Shown: one piece after another, positions 8,169-15,015 of the stretch | Layout: each line of letters opens with the position of its first letter | How positions within the stretch are numbered: the first letter of the stretch is position 1 | From: Rickettsiales bacterium | GTDB lineage: Bacteria > Pseudomonadota > Alphaproteobacteria > Rickettsiales > 21-14-0-20-44-7 | DNA length: 18,891 nt | Assembly: GCA_023301015.1 (NCBI GenBank) | Contig: JALZVI010000006.1 | Location: 1 to 18,891, forward strand | Reading direction: 5' to 3' | Notes under the pieces: model-generated | What the model was told of the DNA's origin: nothing | Database searches by the model: none | The model's input: only the letters and a program-made list of their open reading frames with translations | Translations under genes and position numbers: made by a program

Positions 8169-8202
8169 ACTATACAGTAGCATTGGTTAACCTGTAGTTA
8201 AC
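8169..8202 (-). promoter_or_regulatory. CtrA-type promoter of DUF4402 gene 1
   Basis: TTAA-CCTGTAG-TTAAC (8187-8202) matches the CtrA full-site consensus TTAA-N7-TTAAC exactly, and reads equally well on the - strand as TTAA-CTACAGG-TTAACC. On the - strand a -10-like TATAGT lies at 8174-8169. The predicted start is near 8162, which places the box over the -35 region, the usual layout of CtrA-activated promoters in Caulobacter. The start codon (8160) would then be almost at the 5' end of the RNA. Confidence 0.55.
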
Positions 8203-8238
8203 AATATACACAATCCAACAGAGTATTTGAAGTAATAT

Positions 8239-8748
8239 TTAAATGAACACGAGGCGAATCCTCTGAGGCCTAGAATTACCGCCGCCGTTAGTCGTATATG
8301 TCCCGCTAATATTTCCACTCGCATTTCTAACTTTCAAGCGCCCGCCCCAATAAAGAGTATCATTTGTCGGGTTCCCGCTAATTGTATGGGTCATTTCAAC
8401 ACTGTTGAGTCCTCGACACCGCGTTTTCGCTTGCCCAGTAATATAAATTTCACTCCGCCCAACATCAAAAGTCGCTGCACCATTTGATATTCTCGCCGTA
8501 CCCCTGCAAGAAATATCCACCACCGCCCCATTCGAACCAGTTAAAACCGTCGATCCGGGAGTGCCAAAAGCTTCACATACATAGCTTGATGAATTATTGC
8601 ATGTAATCGAACCCGTAATTGGATCGAGCGTATTATTCAAATCCCCGCCATTTGGCAAATACTCAATCGCCCCAAAATCCAAATCCACCGAAAACGCCAG
8701 ATTTGCGGGAAGTAGCAAAGCAAAGATTATGAACAAAATTCTTTTCAT
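8239..8748 (-). CDS. DUF4402-like protein lacking the N-terminal strand (subunit 2)
   Basis: This 169-residue exported protein has a signal peptide ending near ANLAFS, followed almost directly by DLDFGAIEY, the first core strand of the DUF4402 fold. The two neighbouring paralogues have about 18 more residues between the signal peptide and this FG motif. Other landmarks are shared: early cysteines (ITCNNSSSYVC), GAVVDISC, a late TRC, WGGRLKV, YTTNGGG and a hydrophobic final strand. If this is a donor-strand pilus, a subunit without the N-terminal extension can only sit at the tip or act as an initiator (inference). No Shine-Dalgarno is seen before the ATG. It lies 78 bp upstream of subunit 1 and downstream of the strong terminator of subunit 3, so it needs its own promoter or read-through. 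Confidence 0.75.
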   Translation of the reverse strand: MKRILFIIFALLLPANLAFSVDLDFGAIEYLPNGGDLNNTLDPITGSITCNNSSSYVCEAFGTPGSTVLTGSNGAVVDISCRGTARISNGAATFDVGRSEIYITGQAKTRCRGLNSVEMTHTISGNPTNDTLYWGGRLKVRNASGNISGTYTTNGGGNSRPQRIRLVFI

Positions 8749-8823
8749 AGCCGCACAATATCACAGCAAAAATATTTATGCACAAAAAAAGGGAAGCACG
8801 CAAACGCGCACATCCCTTCAGAC

Positions 8824-8853
8824 ACAAAAAAGCCGGAGCATTGCTCCGGCTTT
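8824..8853 (-). terminator. Strong intrinsic terminator of the major DUF4402 gene
   Basis: AAAGCCGGAGC (8829-8839) pairs perfectly with GCTCCGGCTTT (8843-8853) around a 3-nt loop. On the - strand the hairpin runs into six T (complement of 8826-8831). It lies 26 bp after the stop of the 8879-9448 gene. In the + direction only three T follow, so it serves mainly the - strand. Confidence 0.9.
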
Positions 8854-8878
8854 CCCTTATTCTGTCTTAATTCAAATA

Positions 8879-9448
8879 CTAGTTATATACCGCACGAACT
8901 GTTACTGCATCGCCGTTTGTATTTGTTGTTGAATACGCTTCAGCGTTTGGAGCTGCTGAAAGGTTCAAACGTCCGCCTACGAAAATCTGATCTGTACCAG
9001 CTGTTAGCGTGATAGAGTCTGAAGTTGTCGCCAAGTCAACACATGCAGCATCTGCTTGAGCATTGATTTTGATTTCAACGTTATCAAGAGCAATTGTGTC
9101 ATCACCAGCTACGTTAGCCAATGTTCCTGTTGCTTCACATGATACGTTCACCAAAGCACCTGTTTCGCCTTCCACATCAACAGAACCAACTGTTCCTGTT
9201 GCAGCAGCAGTATAGTTTGTTGCATCAGAGTTAGTAATTGTTCCGCCTGTTGCATCCAATGTGAATGTCGCAGCAGCAGCTGAACCTGTGAAGTCAATTG
9301 TACCGAAATCCATCGCTGTTACGTTAGCGAATGATACACCTGAACGGAAAACCGCGCTTGCATCGATGTCTTGATCAAGAGCCTGAGCTCCAGTGATCGC
9401 TGCACCTGAAATTAAAGTTGCTACCAAAAGTTTGTTACCTAGTTTCAT
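8879..9448 (-). CDS. DUF4402 protein, probable major pilin (subunit 3)
   Basis: A 189-residue exported protein with a signal peptide ending near GAQA|LD. The mature N-terminus (DQDIDASAVFRSGVSF) is an apparent donor strand, sharing IDAS-x-x-F with subunit 1. DUF4402 landmarks follow: AMDFGTIDF, GALVNVSC, AAC, FVGGRLNL, YSTTNTNGDAV. The early cysteine pair of its paralogues is absent (ITNSDATNYTA), leaving only the late pair. It is rich in Ala, Thr and Asp. Expression signals are the best of the three: GAGGGG Shine-Dalgarno, an A-rich leader almost free of G, and a strong terminator. This makes it the likely main structural subunit. The assignment as pilin rests on the adjacent chaperone and usher genes; DUF4402 itself has no proven biochemical function that I can cite. 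Confidence 0.86.
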   Translation of the reverse strand: MKLGNKLLVATLISGAAITGAQALDQDIDASAVFRSGVSFANVTAMDFGTIDFTGSAAAATFTLDATGGTITNSDATNYTAAATGTVGSVDVEGETGALVNVSCEATGTLANVAGDDTIALDNVEIKINAQADAACVDLATTSDSITLTAGTDQIFVGGRLNLSAAPNAEAYSTTNTNGDAVTVRAVYN

Positions 9449-9769
9449 AATATTCCCCTCATTTGTTTTTTGTTTGTTTATTTTAGTTTTTGTTTAATCT
9501 GGATAATCCCTTATCATGTTAATCATTCTACACACCATATGTTTACATCCGTTAAACACAATGTCCCGCACGAGTAGTATTTGAACACCGAAATAAACCT
9601 TATTTGACGCATCTTAACACTTGCATAGCACCAAAATCAGTGTTAAAACGTTGTAATACTTGGGTTTAAAGCCAATTAACACAAAACAATTAGTTAATAC
9701 AAAAACTGCACATAACTTGAATTATATGTTAGGATTGCCCCGATAACTGACATAAAAGGACTATATAGA
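9449..9769. promoter_or_regulatory. Divergent regulatory region with TTAACAC repeats
   Basis: This 321-bp gap separates the probable major pilin gene (-) from the XRE-receiver regulator (+). It holds no convincing ORF or RNA gene. TTAACAC occurs at 9614-9620 and 9676-9682, and in inverted form (GTGTTAA) at 9640-9646; a looser copy, TTAAACAC, is at 9552-9559. The two direct copies are 62 bp apart, about six helical turns. TTTA-AAGCCAA-TTAAC at 9665-9680 is one base off a CtrA box. The 45 bp next to the pilin start form an A-rich leader on the - strand ending in GAGGGG. The regulator has AAGGA about 10 nt before its ATG. I cannot assign -35/-10 elements with confidence. Confidence 0.5.
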
Positions 9770-10465
9770 ATGGAAGCTCTGGATAAATACGTTGGATATA
9801 AGATCAAAGAACGCCGTAAGCTGCTTAAGCTAAGCCAAACTAAACTGGCTGAACTCATGGGACTGTCATATCAGCAAATACAAAAATATGAGAACGGCTC
9901 AAACAAAATCACCCTCTCCCGATTAATCCAACTTTCAAAAGTTCTCAACATCCCAACTGAATATTTCTACGAAGGCGCAGACCTAGACGATGATTTGGGC
10001 AAGCCTATACATAGTAATGTAATTAGAACAGAGCGCACGCACCCACTAAACATACTTATGGTGGAAGACAATGCCGATGACGAGATATTGCTGCGCAACG
10101 CAATTGAACAAAGCGCTGAGAATGTAAATATAAGCGTAGTACGCGAAGCTGACAAGGTTATCGACTTCCTCCGCAACTACTCAAGCAAATACGGCCAAGC
10201 AAAGCCAGACATTATATTCATGGATTTGAGCCTACCCAAAACCGACGGCATCAGCATCTTGAAAAGCATCAAGAAAGATCGCGACCTACTGGAAACACCA
10301 GTCGTTATTCTAACAAACTCCATCAACGTGGATGAGATGACAGAAATCTACAAGCAACAGGCTGCAGGCTTCATCCCAAAATCATTCGACTTCAATCAAT
10401 TCGCCGACGATATAGAAACCGCGATCAAGTATTGGAGCAAAGTGGTTGTATTGCCAAATATGTAG
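9770..10465 (+). CDS. XRE helix-turn-helix and receiver-domain fusion regulator
   Basis: This 231-residue protein has an N-terminal Cro/C1-type helix-turn-helix (about 8-66; LSQTKLAELMGLSYQQIQKY) and a C-terminal receiver domain (about 92-222). The receiver keeps the acidic pair Glu99-Asp100, phospho-acceptor Asp152 in FMDLSLPKTDG, Thr182 in LTNS and Lys204 in FIPKSF, and it resembles the Rcp1 type also encoded at 2311-2766. Most response regulators have the receiver first and use OmpR, NarL or NtrC outputs; here the order is reversed and the output is phage-repressor-like. DNA binding is thus probably switched by phosphorylation. It is divergent from the probable major pilin gene, so that promoter region is a likely target. 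The Shine-Dalgarno AAGGA is well placed. Confidence 0.88.
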   Translation: MEALDKYVGYKIKERRKLLKLSQTKLAELMGLSYQQIQKYENGSNKITLSRLIQLSKVLNIPTEYFYEGADLDDDLGKPIHSNVIRTERTHPLNILMVEDNADDEILLRNAIEQSAENVNISVVREADKVIDFLRNYSSKYGQAKPDIIFMDLSLPKTDGISILKSIKKDRDLLETPVVILTNSINVDEMTEIYKQQAAGFIPKSFDFNQFADDIETAIKYWSKVVVLPNM

Positions 10466-10466
10466 G

Positions 10467-10713
10467 AGTTTTTGATTTCTCCCCGCTGGCGGCTTCGGCT
10501 TGCAGACTGAGAACGCTCAGGGCTGCCACTCCAAACTACGTCATTACAGGGCCAATCTACACCCAAATCTAGTCTTTATATATATGCGCCATATATATAG
10601 CCCCATTATTATTGCATCTTTAAGGCAAAATTTCGCCAACCAATAAGCTGCGCCAGCCCTGAGCACTCTCAGTCTGCAAGCCTAAGCCGCCCGCGGGAAG
10701 GAAATCAAAAACT
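10467..10713. repeat. Large imperfect inverted repeat between convergent genes
   Basis: The left arm 10467-10525 and right arm 10654-10713 are reverse complements at 54 of 60 aligned columns (five mismatches, one gap), with about 128 bp between them. Both arms start with AGTTTTTGATTTC and share the core GGCTTGCAGACTGAGA and GCTCAGGGCTG. The element begins 1 bp after the stop at 10465 and ends 7 bp before the stop at 10721, so it fills the intergenic space. It carries no evident ORF and no obvious direct target repeat. No T run follows either arm, so it is not a classical intrinsic terminator. It could be a MITE-like mobile element or a structural 3' element for both transcripts. Confidence 0.85.
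10577..10599. repeat. Inner AT-rich perfect hairpin
   Basis: TATATATATG (10577-10586) and CATATATATA (10590-10599) form a perfect 10-bp stem with a CGC loop near the centre of the larger inverted repeat. It could extrude as a cruciform or seed folding of the large hairpin. Confidence 0.75.
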
Positions 10714-10720
10714 AAAACAA

Positions 10721-13666
10721 TTAAAAACTTGCCCGATATCTCATCAGCAGCAATGCCTCTTCATCAGCATCTTGCACATGATCTGGCTCAAACCTCAGCA
10801 TCGAACCTAGCGAAAGCTCCGCGCCTCCAGCCAGCTTCACGTCATAAAACGCCTCCACATCAATCTCACGCCCCTCAGGCGCAAGCGAAATGTTGGATTC
10901 CTCGAATATAATCGAGCCATCCAAAGCGATATCCTGCGGTAAAGTCACCGACCCACTGCCAGAATCAACCCGAAGCGGTTGCGAAACCGTTAGGCCAAAG
11001 CTGTCACGCTCACTATATATATCGTCAACAATCGCACCCACAGCAAAAGAGCTAGACTGCACATCGCTCAAATTATCCACCAGCGAGTTCTCTGCCACGT
11101 CCATCTTCGTCACACCAAAGTTATAGTTCGCATTCAAACGCACTCCATCCATAGGGCTATAGCTCGCCGCGATACCTGTATAATAGGTCTGCGCGCCGTC
11201 ATCAGACAAGCCAAGTGCTCCGCCAGACTCTGAGCCTAGGAATGTCCCGCTCTCGTCTGTCACACCGCCCTGCACCGAAAGGCTCAAGCCACCTGCGTCA
11301 TATAAGTTCGCTTCAGCCACATAACCACCAACATCGTCATCATCAGCAAAATCAAAGCGCTGCGTTTCTAGCGCACCATTATATGTAGCAAACTTCAGCC
11401 CCACATTTCCAAGCTTATACTCCGTCCCAACACTCGTTGCGCGGTCTGCCAAGCTCAAATACGGGTTTTCAAACGCCTCACTCACATATAAACCAGAATC
11501 AACATCCGCAGAAACTGATGCAAAACCAAGCGCATGCGCCGCGTTTGTGTTATAGCCCACAGTCGCATCTACATCACTCAGGGAATATGTCATCAACGCC
11601 TTCGTGCCATTTTCTCCTTCCTCACGATCGCCATAATCACTAATCTGCCTGCGGTTCACGTCATCATCCTGCGAATCAAGAGTGAAGCCAACCTTATACT
11701 TCCCATCCACATTCACAGTATTAGAAAACTCGGAACGATTGAAATCACTCAGGAGCTGCTGAGCATTTTGCCTCACACCACCTGCCGTAACCAAGCTATC
11801 CAACCCAACCGTGAAATCACGATTTAGAGAATCAACAAAGATGAAGCTTTGCGTAGTTTTGCTCATTGCATCACCAAATGCCGCCGAAAGGTTAAGCCCA
11901 CTAGATGCAAATGAAACTCCAGAAGGAGTACGCGCCGCCGCAATCGTCCAATCACCATCATTAGGGTTTGTCGCCGCTTCCAAGTCAATCAGCCCGCGTC
12001 CATAAATTTCATCAGTCCCTATATCGCCAATATCCTCAGCAGTCTCAAACAAAATGTTCAGAACCTGATCCGAGGTAAGATGCGGATATGCCCCTTTCAA
12101 AATTGCCAAAGCCCCCGCTGCATTTGGAGCTGCGAATGAAGTTCCGTTAGCCTCATCAAATGCCCCATCCAAGTCTGTCGTTGAATTAATCTCACCAGGT
12201 GCAGCCAAGCACCACTCTTGCGTCACACCGCAATGGTTACTAAAGCTCGAAATATCTCCAAAGTCATCAACCGACACAACATTCAGCCAGTTTTGCGTCC
12301 AATCATAGCCCTCCAAATTCACAGAATTCACAGTTCCGTCAAAGTAAAAAGGCGCTGCAGCGTCATACCCAGACTCACTCGCGCCATTATTCCCCGCCGC
12401 CCAAACATAGACCTTGCCAGCGTTGACACCATTATTAAACTCCTCAATCTTATTAGTACCAAGCTCTCCACTACCAAAATCCGTAGCAGAATATTCAGCC
12501 CGCAGCGCTGATTGCGTGATCGTACCCTCCAACTCAAACCCAACATTTCCCGTGTCAGCCGCAGGAGAAATTGACAAATCAGCGCCATAGCTATTATTCA
12601 CAATATCAACATTCGTAAATGCATTGATATACTCATAACTTCTAACCAAACTACTATTGGTCAAATCACTCTTAATCGGCAAAATCTTCGCCTCAGGCGC
12701 AATTCCTGACGTTCCAACAGCATTACGCTCAGCCGCAATCACACCCGCCACATTTGTCCCATGCCCATCAGTATCAGCTTCAGCATCTCCCGAACAGCCC
12801 GATGCAACACATGTCACATCATGGTCAAGCAGCAAATTATTCACCAAATCTGGATGATCCGTATCTACCCCAGAGTCAATCACCGCCACAGCCACATAGC
12901 TGTCAAAATCATCATTCAACAACACACCAGCTGCATCACGGTTATAAACCCGACCGTCATACCCTCGCGCATGAGCATCATTTGCATTCAACAGCTCAAT
13001 CCCTTCATTTCCACCAGTTTCTGCCGTAATAAACGTCGCAGCATCATCAGCCGCAGGGTTGTCAAAACCAGCCTGCAATGAAGCACCGTCATAAGCCGAA
13101 TTTCCAACATCGTTAGAAACAACGCCAAAATCAACTGTCAAAGAGCCAGCCGCAGGCCCAGCAGCACCGCCACCGCCACTGCTGCTACCACCACCAGAGC
13201 TAGTTAGCGCAAAAGCACCGCCAACTACGGCAGCTCCAGCAACTCCCCAAGCAATATTATTAGGAGACAGCAAGCCAGGGCTTTTCACATAAGGCTCATT
13301 GGGGCTAAGATTCACACCACCCTGAGATTGCCTCTGCGTTGCCTGCCAGCCTTGATTATAGCGGTCATTCAGTACTTGCGCCGTGCGCACATCCACCCTA
13401 CCCGAATTTGGCAAACCATTATCCAGCTGAAAGCGCGAAATTGCACTGCGGGTAGTCTGATCCATCACCCCGTTTGGAGCAAAGCCAATATACCCCATAT
13501 TTTGCAAAATCGTTTGGATAGAAGCCACGTTCTGCGAATATCCCGCCGCCGCACTACTTGCCATGCTTACAGTTGGTGAAGAGGCCTTCGCATCAAGGGC
13601 AGATACTGCCACCAACGCGGTTGTAACACTTGCTAGCGCTACAAAAGTTTTAAATGTGTTTTTCAT
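10721..13666 (-). CDS. Autotransporter-like subtilisin (S8) protease with peptidoglycan-binding domain
   Basis: A secreted protein of 981 residues if started at the ATG at 13666; an ATG 7 codons upstream (13687) also exists, but the signal peptide fits the later start. The order is: signal peptide (1-28); peptidoglycan-binding domain (about 43-103; IQTILQNMGYIGFAPNGVMD); hydrophobic Gly/Ala stretch (138-155); Gly/Ser linker; peptidase S8 domain (about 255-565). The last has catalytic Asp264 (VIDSGVD), His302 (DGHGT), oxyanion Asn426 (AAGNNG) and Ser510 (NGTSFAAP). The last 370 residues are repeated amphipathic beta strands ending in RYRASF, with a motif VSQPLRVDSGSGSVTLP as in subtilase autotransporter barrels. 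It is thus probably inserted in the outer membrane with the protease exposed. The peptidoglycan-binding domain before the protease is unusual. No Shine-Dalgarno is seen. Confidence 0.85.
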   Translation of the reverse strand: MKNTFKTFVALASVTTALVAVSALDAKASSPTVSMASSAAAGYSQNVASIQTILQNMGYIGFAPNGVMDQTTRSAISRFQLDNGLPNSGRVDVRTAQVLNDRYNQGWQATQRQSQGGVNLSPNEPYVKSPGLLSPNNIAWGVAGAAVVGGAFALTSSGGGSSSGGGGAAGPAAGSLTVDFGVVSNDVGNSAYDGASLQAGFDNPAADDAATFITAETGGNEGIELLNANDAHARGYDGRVYNRDAAGVLLNDDFDSYVAVAVIDSGVDTDHPDLVNNLLLDHDVTCVASGCSGDAEADTDGHGTNVAGVIAAERNAVGTSGIAPEAKILPIKSDLTNSSLVRSYEYINAFTNVDIVNNSYGADLSISPAADTGNVGFELEGTITQSALRAEYSATDFGSGELGTNKIEEFNNGVNAGKVYVWAAGNNGASESGYDAAAPFYFDGTVNSVNLEGYDWTQNWLNVVSVDDFGDISSFSNHCGVTQEWCLAAPGEINSTTDLDGAFDEANGTSFAAPNAAGALAILKGAYPHLTSDQVLNILFETAEDIGDIGTDEIYGRGLIDLEAATNPNDGDWTIAAARTPSGVSFASSGLNLSAAFGDAMSKTTQSFIFVDSLNRDFTVGLDSLVTAGGVRQNAQQLLSDFNRSEFSNTVNVDGKYKVGFTLDSQDDDVNRRQISDYGDREEGENGTKALMTYSLSDVDATVGYNTNAAHALGFASVSADVDSGLYVSEAFENPYLSLADRATSVGTEYKLGNVGLKFATYNGALETQRFDFADDDDVGGYVAEANLYDAGGLSLSVQGGVTDESGTFLGSESGGALGLSDDGAQTYYTGIAASYSPMDGVRLNANYNFGVTKMDVAENSLVDNLSDVQSSSFAVGAIVDDIYSERDSFGLTVSQPLRVDSGSGSVTLPQDIALDGSIIFEESNISLAPEGREIDVEAFYDVKLAGGAELSLGSMLRFEPDHVQDADEEALLLMRYRASF

Positions 13667-13759
13667 ATAATAACTATGAATTTTCAAAACCCGAAAAGCT
13701 AGTAGTTTTTCGCAAAGCCAATGCTTAAAAAATCAAATGCGCAAAAACCCAAATTTTTG

Positions 13760-13787
13760 TTGCAGTTTACCCACTAACAACTATTTA
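13760..13787 (+). promoter_or_regulatory. Putative proS promoter giving a leaderless transcript
   Basis: TTGCAG (13760-13765) and TATTTA (13782-13787) are 16 bp apart. The expected transcription start, about 7 nt after the -10, falls on the A of the proS ATG at 13794, and no Shine-Dalgarno precedes that ATG. The match to consensus is modest. Confidence 0.4.
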
Positions 13788-13793
13788 GAATAT

Positions 13794-15005
13794 ATGCGTA
13801 TATCCAATTTTTTACTCCCAATTCTCAAAGAAAACCCGAAAGAGGCAGAAATTGCCTCACATCGCCTCATGCTACGCGCAGGAATGGTGCGCCAGCTTGG
13901 CTCAGGGATCTATAACTGGCTACCACTTGGCCTCAAAGTTCTGCGTAATGTTGAAAATATTGTACGCACCGAGATGGACAAAATTGGCGTAGAAGTCCTC
14001 ATGCCCACAATGCAGCCTGCTGAACTATGGGAAGAATCTGGGCGCTACGAAGCTTATGGCAAAGAAATGCTCCGCATCACCGACCGCCACGACCGCCAAA
14101 TGCTCTTCGGCCCAACCGCCGAGGAAGTCGTCACCGACATCTTCCGCAACGCCTGCAAGTCATATAAAGACCTGCCAAAAGTGATATATAACATCCAATG
14201 GAAATTCCGCGATGAAGTCCGCCCTCGCTTCGGCGTAATGCGCGGCCGCGAATTCTTGATGAAAGACGCATACAGCTTTGACATCGACGAAGAAGCCGCA
14301 AAAAAGACATACTGGAAAATCCACGCCGCCTATCTGGAAATTTTCAAGAAGCTAGGAATGGAAGCAATTCCAGTTCAAGCAGACACAGGCCCAATTGGCG
14401 GAGATTTAAGCCACGAATTCCACATCGTCGCAGGCACGGGCGAATCTGCTCTATATTATAGCGAAGACCATTCATACGCCATGGCCGATGAAATGCACGA
14501 CCCAGCCAACGCACCCGCAGACATCAAAGAAGCGCGCGGCATTGAAGTTGGCCACATCTTCAACTTCGGCAGCAAATATTCAGAATCCATGAAAGCCAAG
14601 CTGCAAGGCGCAGACGGCAAAGAAATCTATCCGAACATGGGTAGCTACGGAATCGGTATCAGCCGCATCGTCGGCGCAATCGTCGAAGCCAGTCATGACG
14701 ACAACGGAATTGTTTGGCCAGAAGAAGTCGCACCCTACAAAGTCGGCCTAATCAACATCAAGCAAGGCCACGAAGAATGCGACAAGCTATGCGAAGAAAT
14801 TTATAGCAAACTCCCAAGCTGCCTATATCACGACGCAAAAGCGGGCGCAGGCCAAAAATTCGCAGCAATGGATCTAATCGGCCTTCCATGGCAAATCGCT
14901 ATTGGACCTCGAGGCTTGGAAAGTGGCACGGTGGAACTGAAGAACAGAAAGACAGGCGAGAAGGAAGAGCTGAGCTTGGAAGCGGCACTGGAAAAACTGA
15001 AATAA
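13794..15005 (+). CDS. proS: Prolyl-tRNA synthetase, short form
   Basis: This cytoplasmic class II aminoacyl-tRNA synthetase charges tRNA-Pro with proline. The start chosen is ATG at 13794 ([14 protein letters not shown]), which matches the conserved N-terminus of alphaproteobacterial ProRS. An upstream ATG at 13737 would add 19 residues without family similarity. The product has 403 residues. Visible hallmarks are [31 protein letters not shown], motif 2 ([17 protein letters not shown]), the proline/ATP pocket around GTGESALYY, and motif 3 ([17 protein letters not shown]). It then runs into a C-terminal anticodon-binding domain. FGPTAEEV and motif 2 are followed by the catalytic core without the roughly 180-residue editing insertion of E. 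coli-type enzymes, as is usual in Alphaproteobacteria. Editing of mischarged Ala-tRNA-Pro would need a separate YbaK/ProXp-type enzyme. Confidence 0.97.
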   Translation: MRISNFLLPILKENPKEAEIASHRLMLRAGMVRQLGSGIYNWLPLGLKVLRNVENIVRTEMDKIGVEVLMPTMQPAELWEESGRYEAYGKEMLRITDRHDRQMLFGPTAEEVVTDIFRNACKSYKDLPKVIYNIQWKFRDEVRPRFGVMRGREFLMKDAYSFDIDEEAAKKTYWKIHAAYLEIFKKLGMEAIPVQADTGPIGGDLSHEFHIVAGTGESALYYSEDHSYAMADEMHDPANAPADIKEARGIEVGHIFNFGSKYSESMKAKLQGADGKEIYPNMGSYGIGISRIVGAIVEASHDDNGIVWPEEVAPYKVGLINIKQGHEECDKLCEEIYSKLPSCLYHDAKAGAGQKFAAMDLIGLPWQIAIGPRGLESGTVELKNRKTGEKEELSLEAALEKLK

Positions 15006-15015
15006 GGATCTGCAC

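Noticed and set aside
8789..8818. Second hairpin (AAGGGA...TCCCTT) beside the strong terminator
   Set aside because: Several internal mismatches and no adjacent T run on the relevant strand; probably incidental.
9449..9769. Small RNA or tRNA in the divergent region
   Set aside because: No cloverleaf, no GC-rich stem and no terminator are visible; the region is AT-rich throughout.
10467..10713. Reading the large inverted repeat as an ordinary bidirectional intrinsic terminator
   Set aside because: The 128-bp centre is far too long for a terminator loop and no T run follows either arm, although the hairpin may still shape 3' ends.
13667..13687. Seven-codon upstream start for the S8 protease
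   Set aside because: The residues MKIHSYY in front would weaken a good signal peptide beginning MKNTFKTF; not excluded, but less likely.
13737..13793. 19-residue N-terminal extension of proS from ATG 13737
   Set aside because: The extension has no similarity to ProRS, whose conserved N-terminus matches MRISNFLLP at 13794, and it would cover the likely promoter.
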